This document shows, in pieces, positions 8,140 through 16,905 of a stretch of DNA of 64,000 nucleotides (within the stretch, counting starts at the first letter, position 1; every line of letters begins with the position of its first letter). The DNA is taken from NCBI RefSeq assembly GCF_001429045.1, contig NZ_LMHY01000028.1:1-64000 (forward strand), written 5' to 3'. Source of the stretch: Pseudomonas sp. Root71 (GTDB taxonomy: Bacteria; Pseudomonadota; Gammaproteobacteria; Pseudomonadales; Pseudomonadaceae). A model generated the notes under the pieces. The model was given only the letters and a program-made list of their open reading frames with translations, was not told the origin of the DNA and did no database searches. Made by a program: the position numbers and the translations under genes.

Positions 8140-9150
8140 TCAGAGGTCGAATCGATCCACCGCCCGACGCCGCTCGTTGTCATCGCGCACATCGTAGTTG
8201 GCCGTGGTCTGGATATTGCTGTGGTGCGCCAGCTTCTGCGCAATCGACAAGTCATGCTCTTCGATCACCCGGGTGATGAATGAACGCCGGAAGTCGTGGG
8301 GCATGATTTTCACCCCGACCTGTGCGCCCCGTTGCCGTGCGATGTAGTAAATCGCGTGCTTGGTGATGCGTTCGCGGGTGATGTGACTGCCACGGCGGAT
8401 GCGGTTGAACAGGAACGGGTCGTCCGACTCACCGTCCTTGAGCATCGACCGACGTAGCTCAAGCCAGGCTTCAAGCTTGGCGAAGGCCCAGGCCGGGGCG
8501 TACTTGATCAACTGTTTGTTGCCCTTGGCCGTCACCCGCAGGCTGCGCTCGGTGAAATCGACCTGGTTCAGCTCCAGGTTCACCGATTCGGATTTGCGCA
8601 TTCCCGAACCGTACAGAATCCCGATGATTGCTGCGTCCCGCAGGCCTTGCGGCCGCGGATCGGCGGCGCAAACCGCCATCAGTTCCTGGATCAGCGTGCG
8701 CCTGAGATTGCGCCCCTGGGACAGCCGTGTACCGGCCATGCCCTTCACCGATCGCATCTTCAACAGATGATCCTGAGAGATCAGGCTCATGCGCCACGCT
8801 TCGTTCATCACCCCGCGCACCGCGTTGACATAGAGCGACGACGTGTTCGGTGCATAGCCATCCGAACGCAAGGTGGCCACCAGCGCAATGACGTCCTCGG
8901 GCTGCAGGTTGTGCCAGGGAATTTCCTCGATATCCTGGTCTTCGAAGCCCAGGCGGTCGGCGGCATCCTGCAGCACATAACGCATGGTCAACTGGCTGGA
9001 CGGCGCCAATCGCGCCAGATACAGGGTCAGCGGATTGGTGAGGAGCGGGCGTGAATCAGTAACAGGTAAGTCAATCAAACGAAACGGCCTTGAATGTAAA
9101 CAGTTCAATGAAACAACTAAGAAGTGAAATAACGATGATGTAAAAGACAT
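8140..9150 (-). CDS. Tyrosine site-specific recombinase (XerC/D-like integrase)
   Basis: A core-binding SAM-like domain begins at LTNPLTLYLARLAPSS, then comes the catalytic domain with the full set of residues: Arg in YGSGMRKSE, Lys in RVTAKGNKQ, His-x-x-Arg in MPHDFRRSF, His in KLAHHSNIQTT and the nucleophilic Tyr in TTANYDVRDD. It should cut and rejoin DNA through a 3'-phosphotyrosine link. The start is uncertain. ATGs at 9183 and 9150 lack a Shine-Dalgarno sequence, and residues encoded upstream of about 9078 look non-coding; a TTG at 9078 with AAGG before it gives a 312-residue protein closer to Xer size. No att repeats, tRNA or phage genes flank it, so it looks like a resident orphan recombinase. 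Confidence 0.85.
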   Translation of the reverse strand: MSFTSSLFHFLVVSLNCLHSRPFRLIDLPVTDSRPLLTNPLTLYLARLAPSSQLTMRYVLQDAADRLGFEDQDIEEIPWHNLQPEDVIALVATLRSDGYAPNTSSLYVNAVRGVMNEAWRMSLISQDHLLKMRSVKGMAGTRLSQGRNLRRTLIQELMAVCAADPRPQGLRDAAIIGILYGSGMRKSESVNLELNQVDFTERSLRVTAKGNKQLIKYAPAWAFAKLEAWLELRRSMLKDGESDDPFLFNRIRRGSHITRERITKHAIYYIARQRGAQVGVKIMPHDFRRSFITRVIEEHDLSIAQKLAHHSNIQTTANYDVRDDNERRRAVDRFDL

Positions 9151-9256
9151 TACCGCTGTAGGACTTTTCCTAGGAACTACCATAAATGTCGGAAGTCTGA
9201 ACAACGGCTTAATAGCCTTCAGATAAACGATTCCCCAACCGTTTTTTCATGTTCCT

Positions 9257-9286
9257 TTCACAAAATCGGGCATAACCTTCTATAAA
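9257..9286 (+). promoter_or_regulatory. Candidate sigma-70 promoter of the arn operon
   Basis: TTCACA (9257-9262), an 18-base spacer and TATAAA (9281-9286) give a good match and would leave a leader of about 175 bases before arnB. The leader is AT-rich. I could not find a convincing PmrA or PhoP box, although arn operons in Pseudomonas are known to answer to PmrAB and PhoPQ. Confidence 0.4.
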
Positions 9287-9468
9287 CTCGACGCAACCCG
9301 AATGGACGTCCAACCTGCCGCCCGTGGCGAAAAAAGTCAACCAATGCAGATTTTTACCGCCAACCGGTAACTATTTGATTTGATGCAGGTTCTGATTTAG
9401 CGTCTAAGCTGATTTCTGGATCCCTTTAGCCTCAAAGGCTATTTACGTTTACAGCCCCTGAGGTGCCC

Positions 9469-10617
9469 ATGAGTCAGGCGTTTCTCCCTTTCTCCCGTCC
9501 CAGTATCGGCGACGAAGAAATCGCTGCCGTAGAGCAAGTATTGCGCTCCGGATGGATCACTAGCGGACCGAAGAACCAGGCACTGGAAGAACACTTCGCC
9601 AACTACGTCGGTTGCCGACATGCCGTGGCACTTTCCTCGGCCACCGGCGGAATGCATATCACCCTGTTGGCATTGGGTGTCGGTCCCGGCGATGAAGTCA
9701 TTACGCCGTCGCAGACCTGGGTTTCCACCGCCAACATGATCACCCTGCTGGGTGCCACGCCAGTGTTCGTCGATATCGACCGCGACACGCTGATGACCGA
9801 CGTGGCCTCTATCGAAGCTGCGATCACGCCGCGCACCAAAGCCATCATCCCGGTGCATTACGCCGGTGCGGCATTCGATCTCGATCCGCTCTACGCCCTC
9901 GCCGAAAAACACGGCATAGCCGTGATCGAAGACGCCGCCCACGCGGCAGGCACTGTCTACAAAGGTCGTCACATCGGCTCCAAAGGCACTGCGATCTTTT
10001 CGTTCCACGCGATCAAGAACATGACCTGCGCCGAAGGCGCCATGTTCGTCAGCGACGATGAAGCCTTGGCCTCACGGGTACGCATGCTCAGGTTTCACGG
10101 GCTGGGGGTTGATGCCTACGACCGCCTGACCCACGGCCGCAAGCCTCAGGCCCAAGTGGTCGAGCCCGGTTTCAAGTACAATCTGGCTGACATCAACGCG
10201 GCTATCGCGCTGGTGCAACTGGAACGCCTGGACGAGATAAATGCCAAGCGCACTTCACTGGCACAGACCTACTTGCAGCGCCTGGAAGGCTTGCCCGTGC
10301 AACCCCTGGCCGTTCCCGCCCATTCGCAAAAACACGCCTGGCACCTGTTCATCCTGCGTATCGACGCCGAGCGTTGCGGACTGGATCGAGAAGCGTTCAT
10401 GAAAGCCCTCCAGGAACAGAATATAGGCACCGGCATTCACTTCATTGCAACGCACCTGCACACCTACTATCGACAACGTTACCCCAACCTGTACCTGCCC
10501 AACACCGAATGGAATTCGGCGCGGCTGTGTTCGATCCCGTTGTTCCCCGACATGACCTCCGATGATGTCGAGCGCGTCGTCGGCGCCATTGAAAACTGCA
10601 TGGACAGAAGCCTTTGA
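9469..10617 (+). CDS. arnB: UDP-4-amino-4-deoxy-L-arabinose aminotransferase
   Basis: 382 residues; ATG at 9469 with TGAGG five bases upstream. A DegT/DnrJ/EryC1 aminotransferase: PLP-binding Lys183 in the motif FSFHAIKNMTCAEG, Asp155 in VIEDAAHA, and the family opening LPFSRPSIGDEE. It transfers an amino group from glutamate to UDP-4-keto-arabinose, giving UDP-L-Ara4N in the cytoplasm. First gene of arnBCADTEF-ugd, whose product capping lipid A phosphates reduces binding of polymyxins and other cationic peptides. The next gene starts inside its stop codon. Confidence 0.95.
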   Translation: MSQAFLPFSRPSIGDEEIAAVEQVLRSGWITSGPKNQALEEHFANYVGCRHAVALSSATGGMHITLLALGVGPGDEVITPSQTWVSTANMITLLGATPVFVDIDRDTLMTDVASIEAAITPRTKAIIPVHYAGAAFDLDPLYALAEKHGIAVIEDAAHAAGTVYKGRHIGSKGTAIFSFHAIKNMTCAEGAMFVSDDEALASRVRMLRFHGLGVDAYDRLTHGRKPQAQVVEPGFKYNLADINAAIALVQLERLDEINAKRTSLAQTYLQRLEGLPVQPLAVPAHSQKHAWHLFILRIDAERCGLDREAFMKALQEQNIGTGIHFIATHLHTYYRQRYPNLYLPNTEWNSARLCSIPLFPDMTSDDVERVVGAIENCMDRSL

Positions 10618-11633
10618 GACCCTACCCAATCAACTTCGTTTCGATCGTCATTCCGGTCTACAACGAACAGGAAAGCCTGCCAGAGTTGCTTCGTCGCACC
10701 GAAGCAGCGTGTCAGCAATTGACCCATCCCTACGAGATCGTTCTGGTCGACGACGGCAGCCGCGACGACTCCGCACAGATTCTGGAAGACGCCGCCTCCC
10801 GCGAAGGCAGCCCTGTTGTGGCGGTGATCCTCAACCGTAACTACGGCCAGCATGCGGCGATCATGGCCGGTTTCGAGCAGTGCAAGGGCGATGTCGTCAT
10901 CACCCTCGATGCCGACCTGCAAAACCCGCCCGAAGAAATCCCGCGACTGATCGAGCAGGCCGAACTTGGCTACGACGTCGTCGCGACGGTACGCAACAAC
11001 CGCCAGGATTCGGCCCTGCGCCGTTGGCCATCGAAGCTGATCAACCTCGCCGTGCAACGTTCCACCGGTGTGGCCATGAACGACTACGGCTGCATGCTGC
11101 GCGCCTACCGACGCACCATTGTCGACGCCATGCTCGCCTGCCGTGAACGCAGCACCTTCATTCCGATCCTGGCCAACAGCTTTGCCCGCCATACCACGGA
11201 AATCCCCGTGACCCACGCCGAGCGTGAACATGGCGATTCCAAGTACAGCCCCATGCGCCTGATCAACCTCATGTTCGACCTGGTCACCTGCATGACGACC
11301 ACGCCGCTGCGACTGCTGAGCATCGTCGGCGTGGGCATGGCGGCGCTGGGCATCCTGTTCGCCATCGCCTTGATCCTGCTGCGCCTGGTGTTCGGCGCCG
11401 GTTGGGCCGGTGGCGGTACCTTCGTACTGTTTGCCGTGCTGTTTGTCTTCACCGGTGGTCAATTCATCGGCATGGGCCTGCTGGGTGAATACCTGGGACG
11501 CATGTACAGCGACGTACGCGCGCGTCCGCGCTTCTTCGTTGAAAAGGTGCTGCGCAGCCAGCCCGCCGCCCCCGCTTCCGTTGTAACTGTCGACGGCCTT
11601 ACTTCCACTTCTACAGATCAGGTTCCTTCATGA
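10614..11633 (+). CDS. arnC: Undecaprenyl-phosphate 4-deoxy-4-formamido-L-arabinose transferase
   Basis: 339 residues. A GT2 (GT-A fold) domain opens with SIVIPVYNEQESLPEL and carries the nucleotide and metal motifs VLVDDGSRDDS and TLDADLQNPPEE. Two C-terminal membrane helices (about 235-257 and 268-290) anchor it. It moves the formylated sugar from UDP-L-Ara4FN onto undecaprenyl phosphate. The conserved N-terminus begins at RPYPINFVS, directly behind a TTG (10614-10616) overlapping the arnB stop as TTGA. I therefore call a TTG start, which implies translation coupled to arnB. Confidence 0.93.
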   Translation: MRPYPINFVSIVIPVYNEQESLPELLRRTEAACQQLTHPYEIVLVDDGSRDDSAQILEDAASREGSPVVAVILNRNYGQHAAIMAGFEQCKGDVVITLDADLQNPPEEIPRLIEQAELGYDVVATVRNNRQDSALRRWPSKLINLAVQRSTGVAMNDYGCMLRAYRRTIVDAMLACRERSTFIPILANSFARHTTEIPVTHAEREHGDSKYSPMRLINLMFDLVTCMTTTPLRLLSIVGVGMAALGILFAIALILLRLVFGAGWAGGGTFVLFAVLFVFTGGQFIGMGLLGEYLGRMYSDVRARPRFFVEKVLRSQPAAPASVVTVDGLTSTSTDQVPS

Positions 11634-13636
11634 GTGCAAAAGCTGTTGTCTTCGCCTATCACGATATTGGCTGCGCCGGCATCGAATCCCTGCTCTGCTC
11701 CGGTTTCGAGATTGCGGCGGTGTTCACCCACGCCGACGATCCGAAGGAGAACGCGTTCTACGGCTCCGTCGCGCAACTGTGCGCCCGCCACGGCATTGTC
11801 GTGCATGCACCGGAAGACGCCAACCATCCGCTGTGGATCGAGCGTATCGCCAAGCTCGACCCCGACTACATTTTCTCCTTCTACTACCGCAACCTGCTGA
11901 GCGAACCACTGCTGGCCACTGCGCGCAGAGGCGCGTTCAACCTGCACGGTTCGCTGCTGCCGCGCTACCGTGGTCGCGCACCGGCCAACTGGGTGCTGGT
12001 CAACGGCGAAACCGAAACCGGCGTGACCCTGCACCGCATGGTCAAGCGTGCCGATGCGGGCGCCATCGTCGCCCAACAGAAAGTCGCGATCGAACGCAGC
12101 GACACGGCGCTGAGCCTGCACGGCAAATTGCGCACGGCGGCAGCAGACCTGCTGCGCGACACCTTGCCGGCCCTGCTGCAAGGCAAGGCCACTGAAACAC
12201 CGCAAGACGAATCCAAAGCCACGGTGTTTGGCCGCCGCACCCCGGCCGACGGCAAACTGGTCTGGGCCAGGCCGGCCGAAGAGCTTTTCAATCTGGTTCG
12301 CGCGGTTACCCAGCCGTACCCGGGCGCCTTCTGTGCGGTGGGCGAGCACAAGCTGATTGTCTGGAGCGCAGAAGTCGCCAAGGGCAACGAAGGCCTTGCG
12401 CCTGGTCGCGTCATCAGCGTCGACCCGCTGCGCATCGCCTGCGGTCAAGACTCGCTGATCATCAACGCCGGCCAGCGCAACGACAACGGTCTGTACCTGA
12501 GCGGCCCGCAACTGGCCAACGAACTGGGCCTGGTGGACGGTTCCGTGTTGCGCGGTGCCGAATCCGGTCGTGCGCCACGCCGCACCCGCGTGTTGATCCT
12601 CGGCGTCAATGGTTTCATCGGCAATCACTTGTCCGAGCGCCTGCTGAGCGACGACCGTTACGAAGTCTATGGCCTGGATATCGGCTCGGACGCCATTGAC
12701 CGCCTGCGCAGCCACCCGCATTTCCACTTCGTCGAAGGCGACATCAGCATTCACTCCGAGTGGATCGAATACCACATCAAGAAGTGCGACGTGGTGCTGC
12801 CACTGGTGGCCATCGCCACGCCAATCGAATACACCCGTAACCCGCTGCGTGTATTCGAACTGGACTTCGAAGAGAACCTGAAGCTGGTTCGCTATTGCGT
12901 CAAGTACAACAAGCGCGTGATCTTCCCGTCGACGTCGGAAGTCTATGGCATGTGCCAGGACAACAACTTCGACGAAGACACCTCCAACCTGGTGGTCGGC
13001 CCGATCAACAAGCAACGCTGGATCTACTCGGTCTCCAAGCAACTGCTGGACCGCGTGATCTGGGCCTACGGCCAGAAGGGCCTGAACTTCACCCTGTTCC
13101 GTCCGTTCAACTGGATGGGCCCACGCCTGGACCGCCTGGATTCGGCCCGTATCGGCAGTTCCCGGGCGATTACCCAGCTGATCCTGAACCTGGTGGAAGG
13201 TACACCGATTCGCCTGTTCGACGGTGGCGAGCAGAAACGTTGCTTCACCGACATCGCCGACGGTGTGGAAGCCCTGGCACGGATCATCGACAACGACAAC
13301 GATGTCTGCAATGGCCAGATCATCAACATCGGCAACCCGGACAACGAGGCCAGCATCCGTCAGTTGGGCGAAGAGCTGCTGCGTCAGTTCGAAGCTCATC
13401 CGTTGCGCGCCAACTTCCCTCCGTTCGCCGGTTTCCGCGACATCGAGAGCAAGGCGTTCTACGGCACCGGTTACCAGGACGTGTCGCACCGCAAGCCAAG
13501 CATCGCCAACGCCAAGCGCCTGCTGGACTGGACGCCAACCGTTGAGATGAGCGAAACCATCGGCAACACCCTGGACTTCTTCTTGCGCGAGGCCATGCTC
13601 GAAATCGCAGAGCGCCCTGCAGAAGAATCATGCTGA
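11630..13636 (+). CDS. arnA: Bifunctional UDP-glucuronate decarboxylase / UDP-L-Ara4N formyltransferase
   Basis: 668 residues, the usual ArnA length. Residues 1-305 are a formyltransferase with catalytic Asn104, His106 (NLHGSLLPRYRGRAPANW) and Asp142. Residues 315-660 are an SDR-type decarboxylase with the NAD-binding motif GVNGFIGNHL and the catalytic YSVSK. The C-terminal half oxidises and decarboxylates UDP-glucuronate to UDP-4-keto-arabinose, feeding ArnB; the N-terminal half formylates ArnB's product with 10-formyl-tetrahydrofolate, feeding ArnC. Start and stop overlap the neighbouring genes (ATGA at 11630; 7 bases with arnD). Confidence 0.96.
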   Translation: MSAKAVVFAYHDIGCAGIESLLCSGFEIAAVFTHADDPKENAFYGSVAQLCARHGIVVHAPEDANHPLWIERIAKLDPDYIFSFYYRNLLSEPLLATARRGAFNLHGSLLPRYRGRAPANWVLVNGETETGVTLHRMVKRADAGAIVAQQKVAIERSDTALSLHGKLRTAAADLLRDTLPALLQGKATETPQDESKATVFGRRTPADGKLVWARPAEELFNLVRAVTQPYPGAFCAVGEHKLIVWSAEVAKGNEGLAPGRVISVDPLRIACGQDSLIINAGQRNDNGLYLSGPQLANELGLVDGSVLRGAESGRAPRRTRVLILGVNGFIGNHLSERLLSDDRYEVYGLDIGSDAIDRLRSHPHFHFVEGDISIHSEWIEYHIKKCDVVLPLVAIATPIEYTRNPLRVFELDFEENLKLVRYCVKYNKRVIFPSTSEVYGMCQDNNFDEDTSNLVVGPINKQRWIYSVSKQLLDRVIWAYGQKGLNFTLFRPFNWMGPRLDRLDSARIGSSRAITQLILNLVEGTPIRLFDGGEQKRCFTDIADGVEALARIIDNDNDVCNGQIINIGNPDNEASIRQLGEELLRQFEAHPLRANFPPFAGFRDIESKAFYGTGYQDVSHRKPSIANAKRLLDWTPTVEMSETIGNTLDFFLREAMLEIAERPAEESC

Positions 13637-14520
13637 TGCAGGCAGGCCTTCGGATCGATGTCGACACCTACCGGGGCACCCGTGAAGGGGTTCCCCGGTT
13701 GCTGGAAATCCTTGATGAAGCTCAGGTCAAGGCGACGTTCTTCTTCAGTGTCGGGCCGGACAACATGGGGCGCCACTTGTGGCGTCTCATTCGTCCGCAG
13801 TTTCTCTGGAAAATGCTCCGCTCCAACGCTGCCGGCCTGTATGGCTGGGACATTCTGCTGGCCGGCACCGCATGGCCCGGGAAACCGATCGGCCGCGACC
13901 TGGGGCACTTGATGCGCCAGGCCCGGGATGCCGGGCATGAGGTGGGTTTGCACGCCTGGGATCACCATGGCTGGCAGGCCAATGCCGGGCGCTGGAGCGA
14001 CACACAACTGGTCGAGCAGATACGCCGTGGCGTGGACACCCTCAGCGACATTCTCGGGGAAAAGATCACCTGCTCGGCGTCCGCCGGCTGGCGTGCCGAC
14101 GAGCGTGTGATCGAAGCCAAGCAGGGTTTCGGTTTTCGCTACAACAGTGATTGTCGTGGCCAGAGCCTGTTCCAGCCGCAACTGGCCAATGGTCGACTGG
14201 GCACACCGCAAATCCCGGTGAACCTGCCAACCTTCGACGAAGTGGTCGGCCCGACCGTCGCCGCCAAGGACTTCAACAGGTTCATCCTGGACCGGTTCAA
14301 CCCGGAAAAGCTCAATGTCTACACTATCCATGCCGAGGTAGAAGGGATTCTGATGGCCAACGATTTCCGTCAACTGCTGAGCGATGCACATCAGCGAGAC
14401 ATTCGTTTTCACCCCTTGGGCAACTTGTTGCCCCGGGCCCCTGACAGTTTGCCGATCGGCCGCGTGGTACGCGGTGCGCTCGAAGGTCGCGAAGGCTGGC
14501 TGGGAGTGCAAGGCGCATGA
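13630..14520 (+). CDS. arnD: 4-deoxy-4-formamido-L-arabinose-phosphoundecaprenol deformylase
   Basis: 296 residues from ATG 13630; an ATG at 13636, two codons later, is equally possible because the conserved part starts at QAGLRIDVDTYRGT. A NodB-like polysaccharide-deacetylase fold: metal-binding Asp in RIDVDTYRG, and the His-rich motif VGLHAWDHHGWQ. It removes the formyl group from undecaprenyl-phosphate-Ara4FN, which makes the pathway irreversible and gives the donor used by ArnT. The start lies inside the arnA stop and the stop overlaps arnT. Confidence 0.94.
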   Translation: MLMQAGLRIDVDTYRGTREGVPRLLEILDEAQVKATFFFSVGPDNMGRHLWRLIRPQFLWKMLRSNAAGLYGWDILLAGTAWPGKPIGRDLGHLMRQARDAGHEVGLHAWDHHGWQANAGRWSDTQLVEQIRRGVDTLSDILGEKITCSASAGWRADERVIEAKQGFGFRYNSDCRGQSLFQPQLANGRLGTPQIPVNLPTFDEVVGPTVAAKDFNRFILDRFNPEKLNVYTIHAEVEGILMANDFRQLLSDAHQRDIRFHPLGNLLPRAPDSLPIGRVVRGALEGREGWLGVQGA

Positions 14521-16166
14521 GCAAACGCTGGGCTTTGCCGTTATTGCTGACCATGATGGCTCTGGCGTACCTGCTGCCACTGGGCAGTCACGGTTTATGG
14601 ATTCCCGATGAAACCCGCTACGCCCAGATCAGCCAGGGCATGCTCCTGAGCGGCAACTGGGTGTCGCCGCATTTCATGGACGTGCGCTATTTCGAAAAAC
14701 CCGCGGCCGGCTACTGGATGATTGCCATCGGTCAGGCTCTGTTCGGCCAGAACCTGTTCGGAGTGCGCTTCGCCTCGGCACTGAGCACCGCTTTGGGTGT
14801 GTTGCTGTGCTATCTGGTCGCCCGCCGGATGTGGAACGAGCCGAGCAAGAGTCTCGCCTGCGCCGTGATCTTCATGAGCTTCACCATCATTGCGGCTATG
14901 GCGGGGTACGCCAACCTCGATCCGCAATTCACCTTTTGGGTCAACCTGAGCCTGGCGGCGCTATGGTTCGCGCTCGACAGCAAGAGCCGTGGGCAACGCC
15001 TGATCGCGTGGGCGGTGTTGGGCCTCGCTTGCGGCATGGGCTTCATGACCAAGGGCTTCCTGGCCTGGCTGTTGCCGGTGCTGATCGCCCTGCCCTGGAT
15101 GATCTGGCAAAAACGCTGGCGTGAACTGTTGGTCTATGGCCCTGTGGCGATCGTGGTCGCCATTGTCGTCAGCCTGCCATGGGCACTGGCTGTACACGCC
15201 CAGGAGCCCGACTACTGGCGATTCTTCTTCTGGCACGAGCACATCCGCCGTTTTGCCGGGGACGATGCCCAGCATGACGCGCCATGGTGGTACTACCTAC
15301 CGCTGCTGGTGGCGTTCAGCATGCCGTGGGTTGCCATGCTGCCCCCCGCGCTCAAGCAAGCCTGGCAGACCCGGCGCCAAACCAATATCGGGTTCCTGCT
15401 GCTGTGGCTGTGGATGCCGTTGTTCTTCTTCAGCCTGAGCAAGGGCAAGTTGCCGGCCTACATCCTGCCGTGCCTGCTGCCGCTGGCATTGTTGCTCGGC
15501 CATGCTCTGGCTGACCGATTGAAGCTGGAGCAAGGTCGCGCCCTGGGCATCAACGGCCTGCTGAATCTGGCTGTGGGTGTGGCCACCCTGTTGACCCTGG
15601 TTTATCTGCAACTGAAAAAACCAATTTACGATCATGAACTGCACAACCTGGTATTGGTGTTCGTCGGTTTGATCGGCTGGATCATGGCCAACCTGCTACA
15701 GACCTTGCGCCCATTGCAGTGCTGGGCGGCCCCGGCTTTTGGCAGCCTGTTGCTCGCCGCCGTGCTGCCCGCCGGACTGCCCAACTCCGTCGTCGCCAAT
15801 AAAACCCCTGACCAATTCATCCTCGATCACGCCGAAGAACTTGGCCAGAGTGCCAAATTATTGAGCAACGATCTGGGTGCCGCGTCGGCGTTGTCCTGGC
15901 GGGTGAAACGGCCGGACGTGGCTTTTTTCAACACGATAGGCGAATTGAAATATGGCCTTGCCTATCCTGACTCGCTTGAACAGCGCGTCGACTCCGATCA
16001 GGTGCAACAGTGGATGCACGATGCCCGCCAGCAAGGCTCGGTGGGTGTGGTCATGCGGGTCAAGGGCGAAGAAGAGCTGCGCGAACTTGAACTGTTGCCC
16101 AAAGAGGGCAAGCGGTATGAACAAGGCAATCTGGTGATTTTGATTATTCCTCAGGCGGCACCATGA
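14517..16166 (+). CDS. arnT: Undecaprenyl phosphate-alpha-4-amino-4-deoxy-L-arabinose arabinosyltransferase
   Basis: 549 residues, against about 550 in E. coli. A GT83/GT-C integral membrane enzyme: the first periplasmic loop carries IPDETRYAQISQ with the conserved acidic residues, and a dozen or so hydrophobic segments end near residue 420, followed by a soluble periplasmic domain. It transfers Ara4N from the undecaprenyl carrier to lipid A phosphates on the outer face of the inner membrane. Another ArnT-like gene lies at the end of the same operon (18287-19870). Both ends overlap neighbours by 4 bases. Confidence 0.95.
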   Translation: MSKRWALPLLLTMMALAYLLPLGSHGLWIPDETRYAQISQGMLLSGNWVSPHFMDVRYFEKPAAGYWMIAIGQALFGQNLFGVRFASALSTALGVLLCYLVARRMWNEPSKSLACAVIFMSFTIIAAMAGYANLDPQFTFWVNLSLAALWFALDSKSRGQRLIAWAVLGLACGMGFMTKGFLAWLLPVLIALPWMIWQKRWRELLVYGPVAIVVAIVVSLPWALAVHAQEPDYWRFFFWHEHIRRFAGDDAQHDAPWWYYLPLLVAFSMPWVAMLPPALKQAWQTRRQTNIGFLLLWLWMPLFFFSLSKGKLPAYILPCLLPLALLLGHALADRLKLEQGRALGINGLLNLAVGVATLLTLVYLQLKKPIYDHELHNLVLVFVGLIGWIMANLLQTLRPLQCWAAPAFGSLLLAAVLPAGLPNSVVANKTPDQFILDHAEELGQSAKLLSNDLGAASALSWRVKRPDVAFFNTIGELKYGLAYPDSLEQRVDSDQVQQWMHDARQQGSVGVVMRVKGEEELRELELLPKEGKRYEQGNLVILIIPQAAP

Positions 16167-16507
16167 GCCTGCTATTGCTGCTGGTGGCCTGCCTGCTGAC
16201 CTGCCTGGGCCAGATCGCCCAGAAATATGCGGTAGAAAGCTGGCGCGACAAACCTTCCGGGTGGGCGGACAAACTGCGTTCGCCCTGGCTTTGGCTGGCC
16301 CTGGCCTCATTGGGCCTGGGCCTGCTGGTATGGCTGCTGGTGCTGCAACGCCTGGAAGTCGGGATTGCCTACCCGATGCTGAGCCTGAACTTCGTGCTGA
16401 TCACCCTGGTGGCGCGTTTCGTGTTCCACGAAACCGTCGACCGCCGCCACTGGCTCGGTGTGGCGCTGGTGATCGGCGGCGTGGCATTGTTGGGGCAACA
16501 CGCATGA
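16163..16507 (+). CDS. arnE: Undecaprenyl-phosphate-Ara4N flippase subunit ArnE
   Basis: 114 residues with four predicted helices of the EamA/small-multidrug-resistance type. It starts at the ATG overlapping arnT (ATGA at 16163). The second half has the conserved EVGIAYPMLSLNFVLITL stretch. With ArnF it is thought to flip the lipid-linked Ara4N to the periplasmic face so that ArnT can use it. Length and position (between arnT and arnF) agree with arnE throughout the genus. Confidence 0.92.
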   Translation: MSLLLLLVACLLTCLGQIAQKYAVESWRDKPSGWADKLRSPWLWLALASLGLGLLVWLLVLQRLEVGIAYPMLSLNFVLITLVARFVFHETVDRRHWLGVALVIGGVALLGQHA

Positions 16508-16905
16508 ACCTGAGTCGCGGCATCACCTTCGCGCTGGGCAGTGTGTTGCTGGTCAGCGCCGCCCAACTGGGCATGCGCTGGAGCATGAGCCACCTGCCAC
16601 AACCCGAACAATGGCTCAGCGCCCCCGTCGACCTGACAGCGGTTGCCGTGGTGCTCCTGGCCATCTTCGCCTACGCCCTGTCGATGCTCTGCTGGCTCGC
16701 CGCCCTGCGGGACCTGCCCCTGGGTCGTGCCTACTCGTTGCTGAGCATCAGCTACGCATTGGTGTACCTGCTAGCCGCCAGCCTGCCGCTGTTCAACGAA
16801 ACGTTCAGCCTTGCAAAAAGCCTTGGCGTGGCATTGGTCATCCTCGGCGTCATCACCATCAATTCTCGACCTGCTCGTGCGCCCGAATCAAGGAGTGCCC
16901 CATGA
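16504..16905 (+). CDS. arnF: Undecaprenyl-phosphate-Ara4N flippase subunit ArnF
   Basis: 133 residues from the ATG at 16504, which overlaps the arnE stop. Four hydrophobic helices of the EamA/SMR-like fold, with the conserved LPLGRAYSLLSISYALVYL region in the third and fourth. Forms a heterodimer with ArnE. The C-terminal tail (SRPARAPESRSAP) is polar. The stop overlaps the ugd start by 4 bases; the ugd ribosome binding site AAGGAG lies inside this gene. Confidence 0.92.
   Translation: MNLSRGITFALGSVLLVSAAQLGMRWSMSHLPQPEQWLSAPVDLTAVAVVLLAIFAYALSMLCWLAALRDLPLGRAYSLLSISYALVYLLAASLPLFNETFSLAKSLGVALVILGVITINSRPARAPESRSAP

Noticed and set aside
8140..9150. Integrase as the marker of a genomic island
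   Set aside because: No tRNA, direct repeats, phage or transfer genes near it, and both neighbours are core operons.
9184..9468. PmrA or PhoP boxes upstream of arnB
   Set aside because: Only half-matches (CTTAA near 9207 and a TATTTA/CGTTTA pair with wrong spacing near 9440); not enough to call a site.
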